Source of the DNA: Dietzia massiliensis
Lineage (GTDB): Bacteria; Actinomycetota; Actinomycetes; Mycobacteriales; Mycobacteriaceae
Direction of reading: 5' to 3'
DNA length: 64,000 bases
Assembly (NCBI RefSeq): GCF_018390595.1
Contig: NZ_JAHBAV010000005.1
Location: 1-64,000, forward strand
A model generated the notes under the pieces. That model was not told the origin of the DNA and did not search any database. It worked only from the letters and a program-made list of their open reading frames with translations. This document shows, in pieces, positions 57,359-64,000 of this stretch. How positions within the stretch are numbered: the stretch's first letter is position 1; the number at the start of each line of letters is the position of its first letter. The translations under genes and the position numbers were made by a program.

Positions 57359-58554
57359 CACCTACGCTCCGTTCCCACGACCCACATCGAGAAGTACTGT
57401 GAACCCCCGCCGTAGGCGTGCCCGAGGGCCCTTCGGGCATCGGGGATCTGGTGCTCGTCGGCGCGATTCATCACCTGGCGGGCCGCTTCGGCGAACCGCA
57501 GCATGCCCGAGGCGCCGATCGGGTTGGAGCACAGGACGCCGCCGGACGGGTTGACTGGCAGCGAGCCGTCGCGCGCAGTGGCGCCGGATTCGGTCATGCG
57601 CCAGCCCTCGCCCGGTTCCGCGAACCCGAGACTCTCCAGCCACATGGGCTCGAACCACGAGAACGGGACGTAGATCTCGGCGGCGTCGATCTCCTCGGCT
57701 GGGTTGGTGATCCCGGCCTCGGCCCACAGTGCGGCCGCGGCATCGCGGCTGGCCTGCGGGTTGGCGTAGTCGCGTCCGGCGAAGGTGCCCGGCTCGGTGC
57801 GCAGGGCGGTGGCGTGGATCCAGGCGACCTGGCGGCCGTCGGACTCCACGGCCTCGGCGGCCTCGGCGTCACCGATAACGATCGCGCACGCGCCGTCGGA
57901 GGACGGGCAGGTCTCGTCGAAGCGGATCGGGTCCCACAGCATCTGGCCCTCGAGCACCGTGTCGACGGTGATGTCGGGCTGCTTGAGGTGCGCGTACGGG
58001 TTGATGGAGCCGTTGAGCCGGTCCTTCACCGCGACCATGGCGCCCACGTGCTCTGGGGCGCCGGTGCCCCGGATATAGGAGCGCACGTGCGGGGCGAAGT
58101 AACCGCCGGCGCCGGCGCCGACCGGTGCGGTGAACGGCACGGGTAGCGACAGGGCCCACATGGCGTTGGACTCGGACTGCTTTTCCCACGCCACGGCCAG
58201 CACGCGGCGATACCGCCCCGACTGGACGTGGGAGGCGGCCACGATCGCGGTGGATCCGCCGACGGAGCCGGCGGTGTGCACGCGCAGGAGCGGCTTGCCC
58301 ACGGCGCCCAGGGCGTCGGCCATCATCAACTCGGGCATCATGACGCCCTCGAACAGGTCGGGGGCCTTGCCCACGATCACCGCGTCGATGTCGTCCCAGC
58401 CCACCCCGGCGTCGGCCATGGCGGCGTCGATGGCCTCGCGGCAGAGGCCGGCCATGGAGACGTCGGTGCGGCGGGAGACGTGGTGGGTCTGACCGGTGCC
58501 GAGCACGGCGGCGGGCAGGCCGGAGCTGTGGGAGCCGGAGCTGTGGGCGCTCAT
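57358..58554 (-). CDS. ltp3: Ltp3-like thiolase-fold lipid-transfer protein
   Basis: 398-aa non-thiolytic thiolase-like protein. GKAPDLFEGVMMPELMMADALGA, HTAGSVGGSTAIVAASHVQSG (no nucleophilic Cys in the usual place) and NPSGGVLCSNPIGASGMLRFAEAARQ, where the thiolase GHP is SNP, are visible. Such proteins act as aldolases or acyl carriers in steroid side-chain metabolism, often bound to a DUF35 partner. Start overlaps the ltp4 stop by 4 bp. Named from order next to Ltp4 and DUF35, as in Rv3521-Rv3523. Confidence 0.83.
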   Translation of the reverse strand: MSAHSSGSHSSGLPAAVLGTGQTHHVSRRTDVSMAGLCREAIDAAMADAGVGWDDIDAVIVGKAPDLFEGVMMPELMMADALGAVGKPLLRVHTAGSVGGSTAIVAASHVQSGRYRRVLAVAWEKQSESNAMWALSLPVPFTAPVGAGAGGYFAPHVRSYIRGTGAPEHVGAMVAVKDRLNGSINPYAHLKQPDITVDTVLEGQMLWDPIRFDETCPSSDGACAIVIGDAEAAEAVESDGRQVAWIHATALRTEPGTFAGRDYANPQASRDAAAALWAEAGITNPAEEIDAAEIYVPFSWFEPMWLESLGFAEPGEGWRMTESGATARDGSLPVNPSGGVLCSNPIGASGMLRFAEAARQVMNRADEHQIPDARRALGHAYGGGSQYFSMWVVGTERR

Positions 58555-59615
58555 GCGGTGCGTCCTTCCAGGAGGCAGATGAGGTTCTGCTGCAGCAGAT
58601 GGCCGCTGGTCGCGTGGGCCAGGGCGCGCTCGGTGGCTCCGGACCAGATGGCCTCGGCGGCGTAGCCGATGCGCTCGAGCCCCGCCGAGAACAGCGGGTC
58701 GGCGACCAGCGAGCCGCCCGACGGGGTCACCACGACGTCGCTGGGCAGGTCCAGCGCCGCGCGGAGGAGCAGTTCCTGGTGCGTGTACTGGGTGTGCAGC
58801 TCGGCGACGCCGACGCCGCCGAGGTCGGGACGATCCGACGACGACGAGCCGCTCGCCCGGACCGCGGCAGCACGGGCTGAGGGCGAGTCCGTGAGATCGC
58901 GCGCCCCGAACTCGGCGGAGTCGGCGATGTGCTCGATCCCCGAGATGTAGGCCGGGGTGTCGCACAGCTCGCGGGCCCGGTCGCCGGAGGCGAGGATGAT
59001 CGCGCCGGCGCCGTCGGTCACCGGCGGGCAGTCGTGGCGGCGCAGCGGGTCGGCGACGTACGGCTCGGCGAGCAGGTCGGCGACCTCGCGGCCGGTCGCG
59101 CGGGCGGCGACGGCGGCCATGTCGGACTCCGACCAGCGGCCGGAGTCGATGCCGGCGCGGGCCTGTAGGCCCGCGAGGTGGTGGCGGCCCGGCCACAGCG
59201 GCGCGACGGTGTACGGGTCGAGCTGCAGCGCCAGCGCGGTGTCGAGGTCGGTGCTGGCCGAGGCCTTGCCGAAGCCGTACACCAGCGCGGTGTCGGCCTG
59301 GCCGGTGGCGATCTTGAGGTAGGCCTCGAAGAACGCCCAGGCGGCGTCCATCTCCACGTGCGATTCGGAGATCGGCGGGACCGCGCCGATCGAGTCGACC
59401 GCGGAGATGAAGGAGAAGGCGCGGCCGGCGAGGTAGTCCGACGAGCCGGAGCACCAGAAGTCGATGTCGGTGCGGTCCAGGCCGGTCTGCCGGTAGCACT
59501 CGGCGAAGACCGGGGCGAGCATCTCGACACCGTTGGTGGTGCCGAAGGTGGATTCGGTGTGGCGGGCGTGGGCGAATCCGACGACGGCCACGTCCCGGGG
59601 TGCGTTGGGGGTCAC
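58551..59615 (-). CDS. ltp4: Ltp4-like thiolase-fold lipid-transfer protein
   Basis: 354-aa thiolase-like protein, the length I recall for Ltp4 (Rv3522). VAVVGFAHARHTESTFGTTNGVEM, FWCSGSSDYLAGRAFSF, MDAAWAFFEAYLKIATGQADTALVYGFGKAS and TPSGGSLVADPLFSAGLERIGYAAEAI are visible; the thiolase active-site His and Cys are absent. It lies between the DUF35 gene (12 bp) and ltp3 (4-bp overlap), probably forming a three-part complex with them, by analogy with Ltp2-ChsH2. Substrate unknown. Confidence 0.85.
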   Translation of the reverse strand: MTPNAPRDVAVVGFAHARHTESTFGTTNGVEMLAPVFAECYRQTGLDRTDIDFWCSGSSDYLAGRAFSFISAVDSIGAVPPISESHVEMDAAWAFFEAYLKIATGQADTALVYGFGKASASTDLDTALALQLDPYTVAPLWPGRHHLAGLQARAGIDSGRWSESDMAAVAARATGREVADLLAEPYVADPLRRHDCPPVTDGAGAIILASGDRARELCDTPAYISGIEHIADSAEFGARDLTDSPSARAAAVRASGSSSSDRPDLGGVGVAELHTQYTHQELLLRAALDLPSDVVVTPSGGSLVADPLFSAGLERIGYAAEAIWSGATERALAHATSGHLLQQNLICLLEGRTA

Positions 59616-59627
59616 GGGTGGTGTCCT

Positions 59628-60674
59628 CTACAGGTGCTTGGCGTAGGTGGCGGGGTCGGCGTCGGGATCGCCGGTCGGCTCGAAGTGCGTGATCGCCTTC
59701 ATCGACGCGGGCCGGTCGGCCTCGGGCGCCCACACCGCGCGCACGCGCATGCCCATCCGGACCTCGGACGCCTCACAGCCCAGCACGAGATGCTGGATGG
59801 GCACGTCCGAGCCGTCGAGCAGGATGTAGGCGGTGACGTAGGGGGGCGTGATCTGCTGCCCCGCGAACGGCACGTTGACGATGCCGAACGTGGTGACGGT
59901 CCCGGTGTCGGCGACCTCGATGTACTCGCCCATGGCCACCCCGTCGGACGGGCAGTAATCGCGCGGCGGGACGTAGACCTCGGGGCCGTTGGAGCGGCGG
60001 CGCCCCAGCACCCGGCCCTGCACGATGGCGCGCAGGAACTCGCTCTCCGCGGGCGCGGCCGTGTGGGTGACCGCTAGGCCGATGGGCGTGACGACCCCCG
60101 AGACGGGCTCGGCGGCACCGGGTTCGACGGCAGCGGGCTCGCCGTCAGTGGGCGGGGCGTCGGTGGCGGCGATGTTGTCGTCGTCGTACCCCTCGGGGAC
60201 CACGCACGCGATGTCGTGGACGTCGCCACGTCGCTCGGCCGACCACCGAACGCGCACGCGCATCCCGGTGCTGACGGCCTCGGGGCCGTCAGCGGCCAGG
60301 GCCAGGAGCATGGCGGTGTCCGCGCCGTCGAACCGCACGAGCGCCCAGGCGAACGGGGTGTCGAGCGGGTTGACGTCGGTGGGGTCGGGAACCCAGGTCC
60401 AGGCGACGACGACGCCGCCGACCCCGTCGCCCGAGCCGACCTCCGCTGTCTGGGTGAGCGGCGCCCGCGTATGCGGGTCGAACTCGACCGGCGGGACGTG
60501 CACGGTGCCCCGGGAGTCGCGGGTGCCCACGATGCGGCGGTCGCGGAGGCCGGTGAAGAACGCTCCCAGCACGGGGCCGGTCGACCTGGTGTAGTCGAAG
60601 GACGGCGTGAGCGAGGCGGACAGCACGGGCTTGTCCGGCGAGGTGATATCGACAACGATCTTTCTGAACGTCAC
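59628..60674 (-). CDS. Tandem DUF35 OB-fold protein (Rv3521-like)
   Basis: 348 aa built of two DUF35-like units (about 20-170 and 205-345), joined by a Pro/Glu/Ala linker. Each has the OB-fold pattern, e.g. GVVVAWTWVPDPTDVNPLDTPFAWALVRFDG and GIVNVPFAGQQITPPYVTAYILLDG. The zinc-ribbon Cys pairs are missing in the first unit and reduced to one Cys (DYCPSDG) in the second. It likely binds the two Ltp proteins encoded downstream. The start is the GTG at 60674; the KstR box begins 9 bp upstream. First gene of a five-gene operon. Confidence 0.85.
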   Translation of the reverse strand: MTFRKIVVDITSPDKPVLSASLTPSFDYTRSTGPVLGAFFTGLRDRRIVGTRDSRGTVHVPPVEFDPHTRAPLTQTAEVGSGDGVGGVVVAWTWVPDPTDVNPLDTPFAWALVRFDGADTAMLLALAADGPEAVSTGMRVRVRWSAERRGDVHDIACVVPEGYDDDNIAATDAPPTDGEPAAVEPGAAEPVSGVVTPIGLAVTHTAAPAESEFLRAIVQGRVLGRRRSNGPEVYVPPRDYCPSDGVAMGEYIEVADTGTVTTFGIVNVPFAGQQITPPYVTAYILLDGSDVPIQHLVLGCEASEVRMGMRVRAVWAPEADRPASMKAITHFEPTGDPDADPATYAKHL

Positions 60675-60683
60675 GGCCGTAAG

Positions 60684-60697
60684 TAGAACACGTTACA
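60684..60697. promoter_or_regulatory. KstR-type operator
   Basis: TAGAACACGTTACA matches TNNAACNNGTTNNA fully. Between the divergent DUF35-ltp operon and the LLM gene at 60765. Confidence 0.87.
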
Positions 60698-60764
60698 CCG
60701 GAGCCTGGGCGGCTTTCCGTGGAGTGCGTCACGCGAATCCGGAGGCGTGGGTCACACTGTATCC

Positions 60765-61799
60765 ATGAAGTTCGCCTTGCAGCTCGGATACTGGGGCGCG
60801 CAGCCGCCCACCAATCACGCCGACCTCGTGGTGGCCGCGGACAGGGCGGGGTTCGACACCGTCTTCACCGCAGAAGCCTGGGGTTCCGACGCGTTCACCC
60901 CGCTGGCCTGGTACGGCTCACTCACCGAGAACATCCGGTTGTCGACCGCCGTCGTGCAGCTCTCCGCCCGTACGCCCACGGCCACCGCGATGACCACCAT
61001 GACGATCGACCACCTGTCCGGCGGGCGCTTCTGCCTGGGGCTGGGTGTCTCGGGGCCGCAGGTGGTGGAGGGCTGGTACGGGCAGGCGTTCGCCAAGCCG
61101 CTCGCCCGGACCCGCGAGTACATCGACATCATCCGCAAGGTCCTGCGCCGCGAGGAGCCCGTGACCTCCGACGGCCCCGCCTACGCGCTGCCCTACCAGG
61201 GGGCGGACGCCTCCGGCTTCGGTAAGCCGCTCAAGTCGATCCTGCATCCGCTGCGTGAGGACGTGCCCATCTGGCTGGGCGCCGAGGGGCCCAAGAACGT
61301 GGCCCTGGCCGCCGAGATCGCCGATGGCTGGCTGGGCTTCCTCGCCTCGCCGCGCACGGCGTCCGAGTTCAACTCCTGGCTCGATGAGGGCTTCGCCCGT
61401 CCCGGCGCGCGGCGCACCCGCGAGGACTTCGAGGTGGCGTTCCTGTGCCAGCTCCACATCACCGATGACCGACGCGGCGTGATCGACGCCTACAAGCCGT
61501 TCACCGCGCTGTACGCCGGCGGCATGGGGGCCGAGGAGAAGAACTTCCACGCCGAGGCGTTCCGCAGGATGGGGTTCGCCGAGGACGTGGACCGCATCAC
61601 CGAACTGTTCCGCGCGGGCCGCAAGGATGAGGCCGCGGCCGCCGTGCCGGACGAGATGGTGGAGGCCACGGCGATCATCGGAGACGAGGCGCAGGTGCGC
61701 GAGCAGATCGCCGAGTGGGAGGCCGCCGGCATCACGATGCTCGTGGTGACCGCGCGGACGGTTGAGGAAATCGAGCAGATCGCGCGGCTGATCGACTGA
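60765..61799 (+). CDS. LLM-class F420-dependent oxidoreductase (Rv3520c-like)
   Basis: 344 aa. The start MKFALQLGYWGAQPPTNHADLV and FTAEAWGSDAFTPLAWYGS, VVQLSARTPTATAMT and LGVSGPQVVEGWYGQ are nearly those I remember for Rv3520c, a KstR-regulated F420-type protein of unknown substrate. Divergent from the DUF35/ltp genes with a shared KstR box, as in M. tuberculosis. CACACT lies 6 nt before the ATG, suggesting a leaderless start; the frame is open to 60747 without support. Convergent with the membrane protein gene at 61881. Confidence 0.88.
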   Translation: MKFALQLGYWGAQPPTNHADLVVAADRAGFDTVFTAEAWGSDAFTPLAWYGSLTENIRLSTAVVQLSARTPTATAMTTMTIDHLSGGRFCLGLGVSGPQVVEGWYGQAFAKPLARTREYIDIIRKVLRREEPVTSDGPAYALPYQGADASGFGKPLKSILHPLREDVPIWLGAEGPKNVALAAEIADGWLGFLASPRTASEFNSWLDEGFARPGARRTREDFEVAFLCQLHITDDRRGVIDAYKPFTALYAGGMGAEEKNFHAEAFRRMGFAEDVDRITELFRAGRKDEAAAAVPDEMVEATAIIGDEAQVREQIAEWEAAGITMLVVTARTVEEIEQIARLID

Positions 61800-61880
61800 G
61801 CGCAGCGGCGCCCGTCGCGCCCGCTCGCCCGGCCCCGCCTCCGGGCCTGACTGGCGTGCGCGCCCGGAGCCGCTGTGCCC

Positions 61881-62720
61881 TCAGTCCGGCTTGTCGGCCT
61901 TACGGAACTGGCCGTCGGGACCGAAGGTGGCGGTGCCCATGCCGTCCCCGTGGATCAGGGAAACCGCGTACTCCGGTTCGCCGAGCGGGTCCGCGAACAC
62001 GCTCACATGGCTCAACCTCGCGCCGGACATGTCGAGTTCTTCCGGGGCCGCCGCGATGGTCTGATCGATCACGGCCGAGTCGATATCGGCGATTCGGAAG
62101 GTCGTCGATTCGGTCCGGGAATGGAAACCCGACTGCGTCCACTCGCCTCCACGGAACTGGTAGCTCAGGCGCTTCCCGGGCTCGGCCGGGTCCTCGTACA
62201 TGGCGCCGGCGCTGGTGCCGTGGATGCTGAAGGTGTCGAGGTCCAGGCCGGCGAACTCGCTCTTCGCCGAGCTGATCACGCGCTCGATCCCCTCTGCGGT
62301 GTGGAGCGGGCCGGGGACCGAAGCGTGCTCCGTGGACGCGGGATTCGAGGCAGTGTCGGAGACGTTGGCCGCAATCGCCCCACCGGCGATCGCGAGCACC
62401 ACCACCGCGACCGCGATCCCGATGGTCCATCCCCGCTTCGCGTGACTTAGGTCTTCACGACGACGGGCATCCCGACCGGCGTACGCGGAGCCGGTGGCGG
62501 CGTTGTCGTCGTCATCGCCGTCTAATCCCAGGTCGTCGTCACCGCCGCGCAGGTCGGCCACGAGCGGGCGTAGCTCGTCGATGTACGTGGCCTTGGTGGC
62601 GGTCCGGATGCGCTCGAAGTGTTCGAAGTGGTCGAGCCGGCCCGCCGCGAAGGCCTCGTCGAGGGCCTGCTGGACGGCGGTGCGCTGGGCGTCGGATGCG
62701 CGGGTACGGTGCTTCGCCAT
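61881..62720 (-). CDS. DUF1707-containing single-pass membrane protein
   Basis: 279 aa. The N-terminal 58 residues (RASDAQRTAVQQALDEAFAAGRLDHFEHFERI) match the DUF1707 module found at the start of many actinobacterial membrane proteins; an Asp-rich linker, one transmembrane helix (about 97-120, WTIGIAVAVVVLAIAGGAIAA) and an external domain of about 155 residues follow. The external part has no recognised family. No KstR box; no obvious steroid link. Confidence 0.78.
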   Translation of the reverse strand: MAKHRTRASDAQRTAVQQALDEAFAAGRLDHFEHFERIRTATKATYIDELRPLVADLRGGDDDLGLDGDDDDNAATGSAYAGRDARRREDLSHAKRGWTIGIAVAVVVLAIAGGAIAANVSDTASNPASTEHASVPGPLHTAEGIERVISSAKSEFAGLDLDTFSIHGTSAGAMYEDPAEPGKRLSYQFRGGEWTQSGFHSRTESTTFRIADIDSAVIDQTIAAAPEELDMSGARLSHVSVFADPLGEPEYAVSLIHGDGMGTATFGPDGQFRKADKPD

Positions 62721-62860
62721 GAGCGAGAGCGTAACCGCCGGGCCGGGTCAGATCATCTGGGAGCCTCGACCTCACGTTCCTGGCCGCCGGGGCCGAAGGT
62801 CACCGTGTCAAGCGAGCCGCGCGCAAACCGATTCGTCGGGGAGAAAGACCGCCAGTAGAG

Positions 62861-62874
62861 TAGAACACGTTCTA
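62861..62874. promoter_or_regulatory. KstR-type operator
   Basis: TAGAACACGTTCTA is the most symmetrical KstR box in the window. It overlaps the TATCGT -10 (62873-62878) of the acyl-CoA synthetase gene, so binding would block initiation. Confidence 0.9.
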
Positions 62875-62885
62875 TCGTGGGGCTC

Positions 62886-64000
62886 ATGAGTGCACCCACG
62901 CCTACCGTCCCCGCCGACGCCGGAATCCTGGACCCGCGGACCGGTGAGCACGTGACCAGCGTCTATTCGATCGCGGAGGCCGAGCCCGACCGGGTCGCGG
63001 TGATCGAGGGCGGCTCCGCTGACCTGCCCGGTCGCCAGGTGACCTTCGGCCAGCTCGCCGAGGCCGCCCACGGCTACGCGCGCGGCCTGCAGGACCTGGG
63101 CCTGAAGACCGGTGACTGCATCGTGCTGCTGGCGCCCAACTCGATCGAGTTCCTCGAGGTCTACTACGCCGCGCTGGAGATCGGTCTCTACGTGGCGCCC
63201 GCCAACTGGCACCTCACCGGCCCCGAGGTCGCGTACATCATCGACAACTCCGGTTCGACGGTGTTCATCGCGGACCAGCGGTTCGCCGACGTCGCAGGAG
63301 TCGCCGCGGCCGAGGCGGGGCTCGACATGGCCCGCTGCTACGCGATCGGCGACGTCCCCGGATTCCGCCCGCTCGCCGAGCTGACCGCCCCGGCCGCGGG
63401 TGGCGGTGGCGCGGGGGAGGCCTCGTCGTCGTCCCTTCCTTCGGATCGCACCCTCGGCGACCCGATGCTCTACACAAGTGGAACCACCGGCCGGCCCAAA
63501 GGCGTGCGCCGGCCGCTGACCGGCGCGAGCCCGGACCAGGTAACGGTGCCCAACTACTACTTCTTCGCCGGCTTCAACATCCACGCGCCGGACAACGTCC
63601 ACATCTGTGGCTCGCCGCTGTACCACACGGCCGTGCTCAACTTCGTCACCATCTCGCTCAACCTCGGTCAGACCGTAGTGCTGATGGACAAGTGGACGCC
63701 CGAGGAGATGCTGCGGCTGATCGACGCGCACGGGGTGACCCAGTCGCACATGGTCCCCACCCAGTTCTCCCGCCTGCTCGAGCTGCCCGAGGAGGTCCGC
63801 GCGAAGTACGACGTGTCCAGCCTGCGTACGATCGTCCACGGTGCCGCCCCGTGCCCCAAGCACGTCAAGCAGGCCATGCTCGACTGGTGGGGCCCGGTGC
63901 TCACCGAGTACTACGCCGGCACCGAGGGCGGCGGCTGCACCATCACCGGCGAGGAGTGGCTGCGCAAGCCCGGCAGCGTCGGGCGGCCGTGGAAGACCAC
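62886..64000 (+). CDS. Acyl-CoA synthetase, KstR-controlled (3' end outside window)
   Basis: The first 371 codons of an ANL-family ligase. YTSGTTGRPKG (196-206) is the P-loop and EYYAGTEGGGC the acid-activating motif; the C-terminal domain is beyond the window. An Ala/Gly/Ser-rich insert (AAGGGGAGEASSSS, about 170-183) precedes the P-loop. The ATG lies 7 nt after TATCGT, so the transcript is probably leaderless. The KstR box at the promoter makes a sterol-derived acid the likely substrate. It is not close to the FadD19-like protein at 6030 or FadD3; I cannot name the FadD number. Confidence 0.85.
   Translation, partial: MSAPTPTVPADAGILDPRTGEHVTSVYSIAEAEPDRVAVIEGGSADLPGRQVTFGQLAEAAHGYARGLQDLGLKTGDCIVLLAPNSIEFLEVYYAALEIGLYVAPANWHLTGPEVAYIIDNSGSTVFIADQRFADVAGVAAAEAGLDMARCYAIGDVPGFRPLAELTAPAAGGGGAGEASSSSLPSDRTLGDPMLYTSGTTGRPKGVRRPLTGASPDQVTVPNYYFFAGFNIHAPDNVHICGSPLYHTAVLNFVTISLNLGQTVVLMDKWTPEEMLRLIDAHGVTQSHMVPTQFSRLLELPEEVRAKYDVSSLRTIVHGAAPCPKHVKQAMLDWWGPVLTEYYAGTEGGGCTITGEEWLRKPGSVGRPWKT

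Overview
The window is high-GC actinobacterial DNA packed with steroid-catabolism genes. Gene content, gene order, KstR- and KstR2-type operators and many leaderless starts point to the mycolic-acid group (Mycobacteriales). Dietzia or a close relative is my best guess, but no marker gene in the window proves the genus. Gene names rest on remembered similarity to the Mycobacterium tuberculosis and Rhodococcus cholesterol genes; no search was run.

Layout. 1-4.0 kb: side-chain removal genes of the igr operon (chsE2, chsH2, chsH1, ltp2). 4.0-7.7 kb: a DUF2236 gene broken by a stop codon, an HSL-type esterase and a FadD19-like acyl-CoA synthetase. 7.8-11.6 kb: maltokinase and trehalose synthase plus two small unknown genes, unrelated to steroids. 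11.6-20.7 kb: an F420-type oxidoreductase, chsH3-kstD, hsaE, an IclR regulator, a DUF222/HNH gene and hsaG-hsaF. 20.8-30.3 kb: a flavodoxin-like protein, the kshA-orf-kshB operon, divergent hsaA-hsaC-hsaB with an unknown gene and a sulfotransferase behind them, and a CysQ-like phosphatase. 30.3-50.1 kb: the KstR2 block for C/D-ring (HIP) degradation: three fadE genes with an enoyl-CoA hydratase, fadD3, fadE30, ipdF, kstR2, fadA6, ipdC-ipdB-ipdA-echA20 and two SDR genes. Exported proteins of unknown role are scattered through it. 50.2-64 kb: a repetitive exported protein with a frameshift, ddn-like, a GNAT-like gene, fadA5, divergent cyp125, an LLM/NTF2/Ltp3/Ltp4/DUF35 operon, a second LLM gene, a membrane protein and the start of another acyl-CoA synthetase.

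How the genes work together. CYP125, the acyl-CoA synthetases, ChsE/ChsH/Ltp2, ChsH3 and FadA5 shorten the sterol side chain. KstD and KshAB open ring B. HsaA/HsaB hydroxylate and HsaC cleaves ring A; HsaE, HsaF and HsaG process the C5 product. FadD3, FadE30, IpdF, IpdC, EchA20, IpdAB, FadE31-33 and FadA6 degrade rings C and D. TNNAACNNGTTNNA boxes (KstR type) sit at the first group and ANCAAGNNCTTGNT boxes (KstR2 type) at the second, so two regulons are interleaved in one locus. The hydrolase HsaD is absent from its usual place between hsaA and hsaC.
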